In this document: positions 57,814 to 64,000 of the stretch, piece after piece | How the letters are laid out: every line of letters begins with the position of its first letter | Position numbering within the stretch: the first letter of the stretch is position 1 | NCBI RefSeq assembly: GCF_017873605.1 | Contig: NZ_JAGGKI010000003.1 | Span: 310,001-374,000 of the forward strand | Source of the DNA: Paenibacillus lactis | Lineage (GTDB): Bacteria > Bacillota > Bacilli > Paenibacillales > Paenibacillaceae | Direction: 5' to 3' | Length of the DNA: 64,000 nt | The notes under the pieces: model-generated | Told to the model about the DNA's origin: nothing | The model's database searches: none | What the model saw: the letters and a program-made list of their open reading frames with translations, nothing else | Program-made: the position numbers and the translations under genes

Positions 57814-58147
57814 ATATTCACATAAGGATCCTTGTCCAGCGAATTTCGCTCAAAATATGTATGCCGATTTCAAACTATGCCGCCTTATCTTAATCACCGC
57901 CTTTAAGGCTTAATGCATGAGGGGGAGCTGGAAACGCTGGAAACGTGCTGCCCCATCCTATAGACACAAATAAAGCAGCTGCGTATCCAGTATGGATTCG
58001 CAGCTGCCTCGGTTGTTAAACGTCGATTTGCAGGCTTATCTACGCGGTCCCGCATGCATGGAGCATTTGGCGGGGCTTTGGAATGGGCGCTAGCACCAAA
58101 CCTAATGGCTGCTAAGCCTGCCTTTTCCGAACGATTCGGCGATAATG
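57814..58147. other. 334-base intergenic region between btr and the KGG gene
   Basis: Contains the btr promoter side and an inverted repeat listed separately; no further gene was found. Confidence 0.5.
57973..58006 (-). terminator. probable terminator of the KGG hydrophilin gene
   Basis: GCAGCTGCG and CGCAGCTGC arms with inner ATCC/GGAT, followed on the minus strand by TTTATTTG. It lies about 140 bases past the stop. Confidence 0.6.
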
Positions 58148-58606
58148 TTAATCACCGCGGCGCTGGCGTGCTCTTGCCTCGCCGCCTTTCCGCCCTGCTT
58201 CCTCACGGCTCATCTTGCCGTCATTGCCGTCGCTGTCATTTCGGGCTTGTCCACCCTTCTGCCCGATCTCCTGGTAGAACTCACGGTCATGGGAATCGGA
58301 GGTTGCTTCGCCGCCTTTGCGTCCGATCTCCTCATAGAACTCTCGTCCATGAGACTCCGCGGTGGCTTCGCCGCCCTTCTGGCCAATTTCTTGGTAGAAC
58401 TCCTTGTCATGGGATTCGGCAGTGGCTTCGCCGCCCTTCTTCCCGATCTCCTGATAAAACTCCTTATCATGAGACTCCGCAGTGGCTTCGCCGCCTTTGC
58501 GTCCAATCTCTTGATAGAACTCTTTGTCATGATTATTTGCTGTAGCTTCCCCACCTAAACGTCCTGCTTCTTCACGGCTCATCTTACCATTATTGTTGTT
58601 AGCCAT
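58148..58606 (-). CDS. KGG-repeat general stress protein (hydrophilin)
   Basis: 152 residues, almost entirely tandem 20-residue units of the type (R/K)KGGEATAESHDKEFYQEIG, about five copies (about residues 18-120), between a SREEAGRLGG start and a SREEAGRKGG end. These are stress-induced KGG motifs as in GsiB and Con-10 proteins, hydrophilic and predicted disordered. Such proteins protect against desiccation or other stress. RBS AAGGAG before ATG. The DNA repeat (60-bp unit) may expand or contract. Confidence 0.92.
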   Translation of the reverse strand: MANNNNGKMSREEAGRLGGEATANNHDKEFYQEIGRKGGEATAESHDKEFYQEIGKKGGEATAESHDKEFYQEIGQKGGEATAESHGREFYEEIGRKGGEATSDSHDREFYQEIGQKGGQARNDSDGNDGKMSREEAGRKGGEARARQRRGD

Positions 58607-58753
58607 TCTGAATCACTCCTTATAGGTTTTTAGAAGTTGTACTCGTCTACGGTATGATATTAACCTCTTCTGCAAATATGAAACATTATCTCTTGCGTAT
58701 ATGTGTAATAAAAAGTCGGGTGCATCCTCCGCATAAAGTTCATAAATACGAAA

Positions 58754-58783
58754 GAAACCCTGCACTGTACCGTACAGGGTTTC
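58754..58783 (-). terminator. intrinsic terminator of the tRNA-Leu/Lys/Glu cluster
   Basis: GAAACCCTG pairs with CAGGGTTTC and is followed by TTTCG on the minus strand, just beyond the tRNA-Leu 3' end. Confidence 0.6.
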
Positions 58784-58800
58784 TCATTTCCATTCATGTA

Positions 58801-58883
58801 TGCGGTAGAGAGGACTCGAACCTCCACGGGTATACACCCACTACCCCCTCAAGATAGCGTGTCTGCCATTCCACCACTACCGC
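58801..58883 (-). tRNA. tRNA-Leu (anticodon GAG), second copy
   Basis: 83 nt, identical to the copy at 49684-49766: class II arm, loop TTGAGGG. No encoded CCA. Confidence 0.95.
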
Positions 58884-58926
58884 ATAATATAAAGATGAAG
58901 CGAATCGATCACTTTATCGAAAAAAC

Positions 58927-59002
58927 TGGTGAGCCATGAAGGACTCGAACCTTCGACACCCTGATTAAAAGTCAGGTGCTCTACCAACTGAGCTAATGGC
59001 TC
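58927..59002 (-). tRNA. tRNA-Lys (anticodon TTT)
   Basis: 76 nt including encoded CCA. Acceptor GAGCCAT pairs with ATGGCTC; anticodon loop CTTTTAA. D and T arms (GCTCAGTTGGTAGAGC, GGTTCGAGTCC) are normal. Confidence 0.95.
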
Positions 59003-59076
59003 TCGATGACAATCATGCAGCTGCCATAAAGACTTCCCAACCATCCGGATTATGATCCGTGATGCGATGATGAAAG

Positions 59077-59151
59077 TGGTGACCCGTAGGGGATTCGAAC
59101 CCCTGTTACCTCCGTGAAAGGGAGGTGTCTTAACCCCTTGACCAACGGGCC
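59077..59151 (-). tRNA. tRNA-Glu (anticodon TTC)
   Basis: 75 nt including CCA. Acceptor GGCCCGT/ACGGGTC with one G-U pair; anticodon loop TTTCACG carries TTC. Confidence 0.94.
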
Positions 59152-59264
59152 ACTTTAAGCACGTCGCCGTGACGACAAGATTGAGTATAGCATAAATTCA
59201 AAAAAGATGACAAGCCCTTTTTTTCATTTTTTTATATTTTTTTTGCAGACACCATAAAAGGCCA

Positions 59265-59960
59265 TTAACCCAGCCATTTCACCTGGAGTTCATGCTCTTT
59301 CACCGTATCCCCGGATCGCTCTACGCGGTATGCTTTCGCGTCGGGCCTCGAGCTGACGACACCGTGCAGGCGCCCGTCGATGAAATGCAATGCGGCTCCA
59401 TCGTCTGCGGCATAACCAGGCCGAACCTCTCCTTGAAGGATCAGTTCATGGTAAGCGGGCCTCCGCTTGCTCTCTCCGTCATAATGCGGGCAATGGCTCC
59501 CCGCGAGCAAACCAAGGCCGTTCAGTTTATACAGCGGGCCGTTTAGCGGATCGGTAACGCCTTCTTCAAACCAGCAGATCGACCCTGCGCTGAGTCCGGT
59601 TAAAACGGCTCCACGCTCATAGGCTTCCTGCAGGATTCGATCAAGGCCCCACTCTTTCCACAGCACCAGCATGTTTCGGGTATTGCCGCCTCCAACATAA
59701 AGGATGTCCTGCTCAAGCACATAGGTTCTCAGATCTGTGAAATTGGGCTGGAAAAAGGATAAGTGGCACGGCGTGCAGGGCAGCGAACGAAATGCAGTAT
59801 AGAACCGCTCCACATAGTTGTCCGCATCTCCGCTCGCCGTCGGAATAAAGCATACCTTCGGTGACTCTTTCGAAGCTTGCGCCAGTACATACCGGTCAAG
59901 CAGCAGGTTGTCCGGCTCCATGGAGAACCCCCCGCCGCCCATGGCAATTATCTGTTTCAT
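59265..59960 (-). CDS. peptidase S51 (dipeptidase E-like) family protein
   Basis: 231 residues of the type-1 glutamine-amidotransferase-like fold. The nucleophile elbow is GLSAGSICWF with Ser; PKVCFIPTASGDADNYVERFY and the GGGNTRNMLVLWKEWGLD strand-helix pair follow the family, as does HCPHYDGE with His. S51 peptidases cleave N-terminal Asp dipeptides or cyanophycin-like substrates; substrate here not known. ATG 59960 has GGAGGGAGAAGAG upstream; the frame extends to 60110 without RBS. Confidence 0.88.
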   Translation of the reverse strand: MKQIIAMGGGGFSMEPDNLLLDRYVLAQASKESPKVCFIPTASGDADNYVERFYTAFRSLPCTPCHLSFFQPNFTDLRTYVLEQDILYVGGGNTRNMLVLWKEWGLDRILQEAYERGAVLTGLSAGSICWFEEGVTDPLNGPLYKLNGLGLLAGSHCPHYDGESKRRPAYHELILQGEVRPGYAADDGAALHFIDGRLHGVVSSRPDAKAYRVERSGDTVKEHELQVKWLG

Positions 59961-60124
59961 CTCTTCTCCCTCCAGATGTCTATTTCCCTGATACTGCGGA
60001 ATGACCTGCCCAATTAGTTGGTTGTTCGCTATCCATACAATAAAGCTTCCGGTCCATATCATCCCTACGCAAGAAAGCCCCCGGTCACTGATGTGACGGG
60101 AGCTTCCCATGGTGTGTATCTGAA

Positions 60125-60213
60125 CGGAGAGAGAGGGATTCGAACCCTCGCACCGCTTACGCAGTCTAACCCCTTAGCAGAGGGTCCCCTTATAGCCACT
60201 TGGGTATCTCTCC
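60125..60213 (-). tRNA. tRNA-Ser (anticodon GCT)
   Basis: 89 nt, class II with long variable arm. Acceptor GGAGAGA/TCTCTCC; anticodon loop CTGCTAA. Confidence 0.94.
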
Positions 60214-60219
60214 ATGAAA

Positions 60220-60295
60220 TGGCTCCCCGAACAGGACTCGAACCTGTGACAACTCGATTAACAGTCGAGTGCTCTACCAACTGAGCTATCGGGGA
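60220..60295 (-). tRNA. tRNA-Asn (anticodon GTT)
   Basis: 76 nt including CCA. Acceptor TCCCCGA/TCGGGGA; anticodon loop CTGTTAA. Confidence 0.94.
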
Positions 60296-60325
60296 ACGTC
60301 AAGTCGATTAGCTAGTAATAATTTA

Positions 60326-60820
60326 TCATGACTTCTTGGGGGAGTCAAGCTGTAGAAGCGTCAAACGTCCGCTGCAGCGACCGCACCGGTAACGCGCCGG
60401 GTTCATTTTGCGCTTACGCAAATATTCGGTTCCGCATGCCCCGCATCGCAGCTTGTATCGATAAGGCTCCGGCTTCCTGCCCGCCGGCTTTGCCGCCGGC
60501 AGCGACTTGCAAAACCGGCTGCCTCCCACCGCCTGCAGCAGCTGTTTAAAGTCGGGATCCCGGTGACGGTAGCCCCTCCCCGCCAGGTGAAGATGGTAAT
60601 GGCACAGCTCGTGCTTAATGATCTTCTCCACCTCTTCCGGTCCATTCGCGGCCAGCTGGTGAGGGTTGATTTCGATGTGATGGCTTTTCAGAAAATACCG
60701 GCCTCCGGTGGAGGATAAACGGCGGTTAAACGTTGCTTTATGCCTAAAGGGTACCCCGAAGCTCTTCAACGAGACGCTTTCAACCCAGGCCTGCAGTTCC
60801 TCGTTGCTCATTTCCTTCAT
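60326..60820 (-). CDS. SprT-like protein
   Basis: 164 residues. Zinc-metalloprotease helix with HELCHYH (about 67-73) and the upstream SSTGGRYFLKSHHIEINPHQLA strand define SprT-like proteins. A C-terminal zinc ribbon has LRCGACG and YRCGRCSG. Possible DNA-protein-crosslink or stress-related role by analogy with SPRTN; not proven in bacteria. The start could also be three codons downstream. Confidence 0.9.
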   Translation of the reverse strand: MKEMSNEELQAWVESVSLKSFGVPFRHKATFNRRLSSTGGRYFLKSHHIEINPHQLAANGPEEVEKIIKHELCHYHLHLAGRGYRHRDPDFKQLLQAVGGSRFCKSLPAAKPAGRKPEPYRYKLRCGACGTEYLRKRKMNPARYRCGRCSGRLTLLQLDSPKKS

Positions 60821-60925
60821 GGTTCCTGCCTGTTCCTTTCCTAGGCTTGTAAATGCTACTTGAATTTTAACTTCCCTCTGGGCTACACTGTCAAGTAGAA
60901 AGTCATGGAGGGAGAACCTGCGAAC

Positions 60926-61276
60926 ATGCCAACGATGCGTTACGTAATCCTACAGCGGCAGCATGAGCTGGAATTTGTGGAAATGCCCAGCGACTATGCG
61001 TATCAGCTCAGCGCGCTGAACCTGCGCCTGAATAAAGAGATCGACAAACTGACCGCTCCCGGCAAGCCGCGGCTGCCGATTGCCATAGCCGAGTGTGACA
61101 GCCTGGATTTGCTTCAGGAATCCATGAGCATCCGGAACGGACTGGAGTACATAAATGAACTTGAGCAATCCTTTGCTTCCCTGAATGAGAGCGAATATCC
61201 GCTCATTGCGTTGCTGACCGAAATCCGTGCACTTCAAGCTCAGCTTGAGCAGTGGTATGAGGAAGAAGGGCAATAA
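60926..61276 (+). CDS. hypothetical protein, acidic helical
   Basis: 116 residues, unrecognised. N-terminal strand (RYVILQRQHELEFVEMPSDYAYQLSALNLRLNKEIDKL) then a helical acidic second half (NGLEYINELEQSFASLNESEYPLIALLTEIRALQAQLEQWYEEEG). No signal or membrane segment. ATG 60926 with GGAGGGAG 11 bases upstream; the first ATG at 60905 has no RBS. Confidence 0.65.
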   Translation: MPTMRYVILQRQHELEFVEMPSDYAYQLSALNLRLNKEIDKLTAPGKPRLPIAIAECDSLDLLQESMSIRNGLEYINELEQSFASLNESEYPLIALLTEIRALQAQLEQWYEEEGQ

Positions 61277-61357
61277 ATCCATGTAGACCTGCACGCTTTG
61301 GGCCTTTTCCCCATATGCTATCCATACAGATGGAATTAGCAAGAGGAGGAGATACCC

Positions 61358-61486
61358 TTGCCGCAATGGCTCTGCAATCAATTGACGCGCGCCTTCCGCA
61401 AAAAGGACAGACGTCAGATCAAGCTGCTGAACGAATGCTGGTTCTTTTACCGGAACTCCCCGGGCGAGAAATCGAATGTCAGATAA
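61358..61486 (+). CDS. cmpA: cortex morphogenetic protein CmpA
   Basis: 42 residues, found by translating the minor frame. TTG 61358 lies after AGAGGAGGAG. The sequence starts MPQWLCNQLTRAFRKKDRRQ and continues IKLLNECWFFYRN, matching the CmpA pattern (PxWLxxQ...AFxxKD...QIKLLNxCWxFYR) known from Bacillus. CmpA works with ClpXP and SpoIVA quality control during spore cortex assembly. It supports an endospore-forming host. Confidence 0.85.
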   Translation: MPQWLCNQLTRAFRKKDRRQIKLLNECWFFYRNSPGEKSNVR

Positions 61487-61528
61487 GACGCGCCGCTCAT
61501 GATCAATAGCCAAGGTATGTATGAACGA

Positions 61529-61562
61529 CAAGCCGGACATCTTTCGTCCGGCTTGTTTTTGC
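61529..61562 (+). terminator. intrinsic terminator after cmpA
   Basis: CAAGCCGGAC pairs with GTCCGGCTTG around a 7-base loop and is followed by TTTTT. Confidence 0.9.
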
Positions 61563-61604
61563 ATGCATGGATAATAGCTGTCCTCGTCGCTTCTTGAACA
61601 GCGG

Positions 61605-62075
61605 CTACGAGAAATGGCGCTTGGCCGGCCACGAGCCCTGCATCTTCCGCAGCATAATCAACTGTCCGATATGGTAGGCGTCATGGGTAATTAAGCTAAC
61701 AAACCGCTGCGGCGATTCCTCAAGCTCCTCCTCCGGCAGCTGCTCGATCTTCTGCCTTAACGCTGCATGAACGTCCTTCAGCTGCTCTTGAGCAAACTGC
61801 CATGCTTCCTCGCTCCGCTCTTGAACGATGAAGGTCTCATCATTATCCGCCGCCTCATGGCGCAGCGTTGTCCCTTCAAGCCGGGCAAGCAGCCGCTGTT
61901 TGTAATACAGCAGATGCAGCACGTTCTCCCAAATGGAGTTGACCGGGCTCCCTTCAGGCTTCCACAACGCTTGCTCCGCTGTCACATCCTTTAATGCATC
62001 GAGCGCAGGCGGGTACCAATCCTCCTGATCCATCACATAATCCCAATTCTGAAGCAGCACGTCCCGTAAACTCAT
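61605..62075 (-). CDS. DinB family protein
   Basis: 156 residues with the four-helix DinB/YfiT-like fold: first helix LRDVLLQNWDYVMDQEDWYPP, the His in VNSIWENVLHLLYYKQRLLARL, and HDAYHIGQLIMLRKMQGSWP near the C-terminus. Three His are arranged to bind a metal. ATG 62075 has GGAGG 9 bases upstream. Family members may be thiol-transferases; substrate unknown. Confidence 0.88.
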   Translation of the reverse strand: MSLRDVLLQNWDYVMDQEDWYPPALDALKDVTAEQALWKPEGSPVNSIWENVLHLLYYKQRLLARLEGTTLRHEAADNDETFIVQERSEEAWQFAQEQLKDVHAALRQKIEQLPEEELEESPQRFVSLITHDAYHIGQLIMLRKMQGSWPAKRHFS

Positions 62076-62239
62076 CCTCATCGCCCTCCCCATGATATTA
62101 GCGATCAAAGCATGTAACTATCAAATGATGTTTAGACCGTTACAACCAACTTATCATACCTTCACTCTATTTTCAAGTAACTGGCAAATCTCATGTTTGA
62201 TTGTTACAATAGGAAGCAGCCAAGAAAGGATGTATCACC

Positions 62240-62815
62240 ATGCTATGGGATGATTTTTTGAATAGCGAGTGGCGCGACTGGCGGGGCAGCGGCCGCTCTG
62301 AGGATCGGCTGGAACGTAAGGATTGGGTAGAGGAGCTGATCCGCAATCACCGCCTCCGCGTGTCCGCGTTGCCGACCGCTCAAGAGATGGATAAGCTTCG
62401 ATCGTTCCGCTCCTTTCTTCTGGGTGTTGTACGGTCCATCGCTACTGGAGAAGCCCTGCACGAGAGCCAGGTCAAGGAGCTAAACCGCTGGATGGAAGGC
62501 GGTCCGCTCGTCCGGCGGCTTCATGCCGGCATGGATGGGCCGATGGCGATCGGCTACAGGCCGCTCGAATCCGGATGGCAAGGCGCCATCGCCGAAATTG
62601 CAGGCTCCTTCGCCGTTACGCTGGCGGAAGGCGAAGCCTCCCGGATTCGGATCTGCACCAACCCGGACTGCCTGTGGGTCTATTACGACGATACCCGCAA
62701 CCGCTCCAAGCGCTATTGTGACGAGAAGGCGTGCGGCAATCTGATGAAGGTTCGGCGTTTCCGCGCAAAAAAGAAACAGAACGACTCGAGCGACAAGCAG
62801 GACGAGCCGAAGTAA
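62240..62815 (+). CDS. CGNR zinc-finger domain protein
   Basis: 191 residues. The C-terminal zinc finger is RICTNPDCLWVYYDDTRNRSKRYCDEKACGNLMKVRRFRAKKKQ, the CGNR signature (with Leu-Met in place of Arg). The N-terminal ~115 residues form the ABATE-like stress-sensing domain, including FLLGVVRSIATGEAL. Predicted DNA-binding transcription factor. RBS AAAGGATG upstream of ATG. Confidence 0.88.
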   Translation: MLWDDFLNSEWRDWRGSGRSEDRLERKDWVEELIRNHRLRVSALPTAQEMDKLRSFRSFLLGVVRSIATGEALHESQVKELNRWMEGGPLVRRLHAGMDGPMAIGYRPLESGWQGAIAEIAGSFAVTLAEGEASRIRICTNPDCLWVYYDDTRNRSKRYCDEKACGNLMKVRRFRAKKKQNDSSDKQDEPK

Positions 62816-63040
62816 CTCGAAGCATAAGCTTAACCGGGACGCCGAGGGCACCCAGAACGGCACGAAGCACAAGCTTATCCGGAATACCAAGGCCGCCCAG
62901 AACAGCTCGAAGCACAAAGCTTATCTGGAATACCGAGGTCACCAGAGCGACTTGAAGACAAGCTTATCCAGAGTACCGAGGCCACCCGGAATGACTCGAA
63001 GACAAGCTTATCCGATGCACCGAGGCCATCCTTGCCGATT
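62816..63040. repeat. 45-bp tandem repeat, five copies
   Basis: Starts directly after the CGNR stop. Units begin CTCGAAGCA/ CACGAAGCA/ CTTGAAGAC and carry AAGCTTATCC and AATACCGAGGCCACCC variants. Lengths are 45, 45, 45, 44 and a last partial unit. Confidence 0.85.
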
Positions 63041-63227
63041 AATACTTATGCTGCGTAGGCACAAGCCAATGCTCTTTGGCCTAGAATTCGCTGGATTATA
63101 CTAGTTGTCCGCATTTCCCCAAAGGCTTCCTATTTGGACTAATAAACCGGAAGGCTGACCGCCGGAGAACAACACATTACGATTTCGCCCGATTTCGATT
63201 AGGCCTTGCCTTGAATCTACGCACCCC
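63041..63227. other. unassigned intergenic sequence
   Basis: No frame with RBS and no repeat; the tex terminator follows. Confidence 0.5.
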
Positions 63228-63268
63228 AAAAAAAGAGGCGTATCCCCATAACAGGAGATACGCCTCTT
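63228..63268 (-). terminator. intrinsic terminator of tex
   Basis: AAGAGGCGTATC pairs with GATACGCCTCTT and runs into TTTTTTT on the minus strand. Confidence 0.92.
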
Positions 63269-63301
63269 GCCTCGACGTCAGTTCCATTTCCGCCGTATTA
63301 A

Positions 63302-64000
63302 TTACTGATCCTTCGGCTTTCGCATCGTCAGTCCGACGCGGCCTTTCTTCAAATCCACATTCAGCACCCAGACCGTCACGTTGTCACCGACCGAAACGAC
63401 ATCCATCGGATGCTTGACATATCCATCGCTAAGCTGGGAAATATGAACGAGGCCGTCGCTCTTGATGCCGATATCGACAAAAGCGCCGAAATCGATCACG
63501 TTGCGAACCGTGCCTTGAAGCTCCATTCCCGGCACCAGGTCCTCGATCTTCAGAACATCGTGCCGGAAGATCGGCTGCGGCAGCTCCTCCCGCGGATCCC
63601 GTCCCGGACGCTGCAAGCTGTCCAGGATATCACGAAGGGTCGGCACCCCGACATCCAGCTTCACCGCGAGCTGTTCGGGCTGCTGGGCATCCAGCAGCTC
63701 GGCCAGCTCCTTGCTGCCGAGCTTGTCCAGCCCTACCTGGAGCTCCTGGAACAGCCGGTCCACCACCGGATACGATTCCGGATGGATCGGCGTCCGGTCC
63801 AGAATGTTCTCGCCGTCAGAAATTCGCATGAAGCCCACGCATTGCTCGAACGTCTTGGCTCCAAGGCGAGGCACCTTCTGCAGCTGCTTGCGGCTCACGA
63901 ATTTCCCGTTCTCCTCGCGGTATTTCACGATATTCTTCGCAATCGTGGCATTGATGCCCGATACATAAGAGAGCAGCGAAGGGGAGGCCGTATTCACGTC
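63302..64000 (-). CDS. tex: Tex family RNA-binding protein, partial (C-terminal part)
   Basis: About 232 C-terminal residues; the N-terminal ~500 lie outside the window. A helix-hairpin-helix segment (ASPSLLSYVSGINATIAKNIVKYREENGKFVSRKQLQKVPRLGAKTFEQCVGFMRI) and the S1 RNA-binding domain (LVPGMELQGTVRNVIDFGAFVDIGIKSDGLVHISQLSDGYVKHPMDVVSVGDNVTVWVLNVDLKKGRVGLTM) are diagnostic. Tex is a conserved transcription/RNA accessory protein with a role in stress and toxin gene expression in other bacteria. Confidence 0.96.
   Translation of the reverse strand, partial: DVNTASPSLLSYVSGINATIAKNIVKYREENGKFVSRKQLQKVPRLGAKTFEQCVGFMRISDGENILDRTPIHPESYPVVDRLFQELQVGLDKLGSKELAELLDAQQPEQLAVKLDVGVPTLRDILDSLQRPGRDPREELPQPIFRHDVLKIEDLVPGMELQGTVRNVIDFGAFVDIGIKSDGLVHISQLSDGYVKHPMDVVSVGDNVTVWVLNVDLKKGRVGLTMRKPKDQ

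Noticed and set aside
61315..61509. 64-residue frame around cmpA
   Set aside because: It has no RBS, and the better-supported CmpA frame with AGAGGAGG lies across the same bases.
62480..62917. 145-residue frame opposite the CGNR gene
   Set aside because: Antisense to a clear gene and runs into the 45-bp repeat.

Overview
The window looks like chromosomal DNA of a spore-forming, Gram-positive Bacillota of the Paenibacillus kind. The reasons are strong GGAGG-type ribosome binding sites, often with TTG or GTG starts; a cortex morphogenetic protein CmpA; a DUF2621 protein; lipobox lipoproteins without outer-membrane partners; and intrinsic terminators with long T-tracts. This assignment is inferred from gene content; no 16S gene is present. 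Base composition is moderately GC-rich by eye, except for an AT-rich stretch at about 32.8-35.5 kb.

Layout. 0-4 kb: end of a PhnP-like MBL hydrolase, a two-gene unit of a TIR-like (CAP12 type) protein plus a small basic protein, a lipoprotein serpin and a GNAT acetyltransferase. 4-8 kb: sulfate ABC importer cysT-cysW-cysA-sbp. 8-15.3 kb: YjbQ, YigZ plus TetR, pgi, a beta-hydroxyacid dehydrogenase, ppnP and tkt. 15.7-29.3 kb: a long minus-strand cluster combining a secreted GATase-like membrane protein, an ABC-2 transporter, a coiled-coil membrane protein, MoxR, DUF58 and two VWA membrane proteins, an envelope-associated MoxR/Bat-type system. 29.6-32.7 kb: purU, nfo, DUF2621. 32.8-35.5 kb: AT-rich island with a decayed tandem duplication of a two-gene secreted-protein cassette, then a small membrane protein. 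35.6-46.6 kb: complete Tad/Flp pilus operon (TadZ, TadA, TadB, TadC, Flp pilin, TadE-like proteins, prepilin peptidase, FHA protein) with an intrinsic terminator in its leader. 46.9-49.8 kb: nuclease, DCC protein, small zinc proteins, Ohr, tRNA-Leu. 49.8-51.1 kb: divergent XRE regulator and PAS protein sharing an operator region. 51.2-57.8 kb: Fur-controlled siderophore uptake locus with an AraC/binding-protein regulator and a double-domain esterase. 58-60.3 kb: KGG hydrophilin and five tRNAs (Leu, Lys, Glu, Ser, Asn). 60.3-64 kb: SprT, CmpA, DinB, CGNR zinc-finger protein and the C-terminal half of Tex.

Functional links. Iron limitation should relieve Fur at two boxes (upstream of the binding protein and of the AraC regulator). 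This would turn on uptake by binding protein and two permeases and intracellular hydrolysis of the ferri-siderophore. The importer has no ATPase gene here and must borrow one. The Tad operon supplies all core inner-membrane parts of a Gram-positive type IVc pilus. Several intergenic gaps hold short tandem repeats (heptamer, 43-44 bp, 45 bp) that are neither coding nor CRISPR. No complete mobile element, prophage or CRISPR array was seen.
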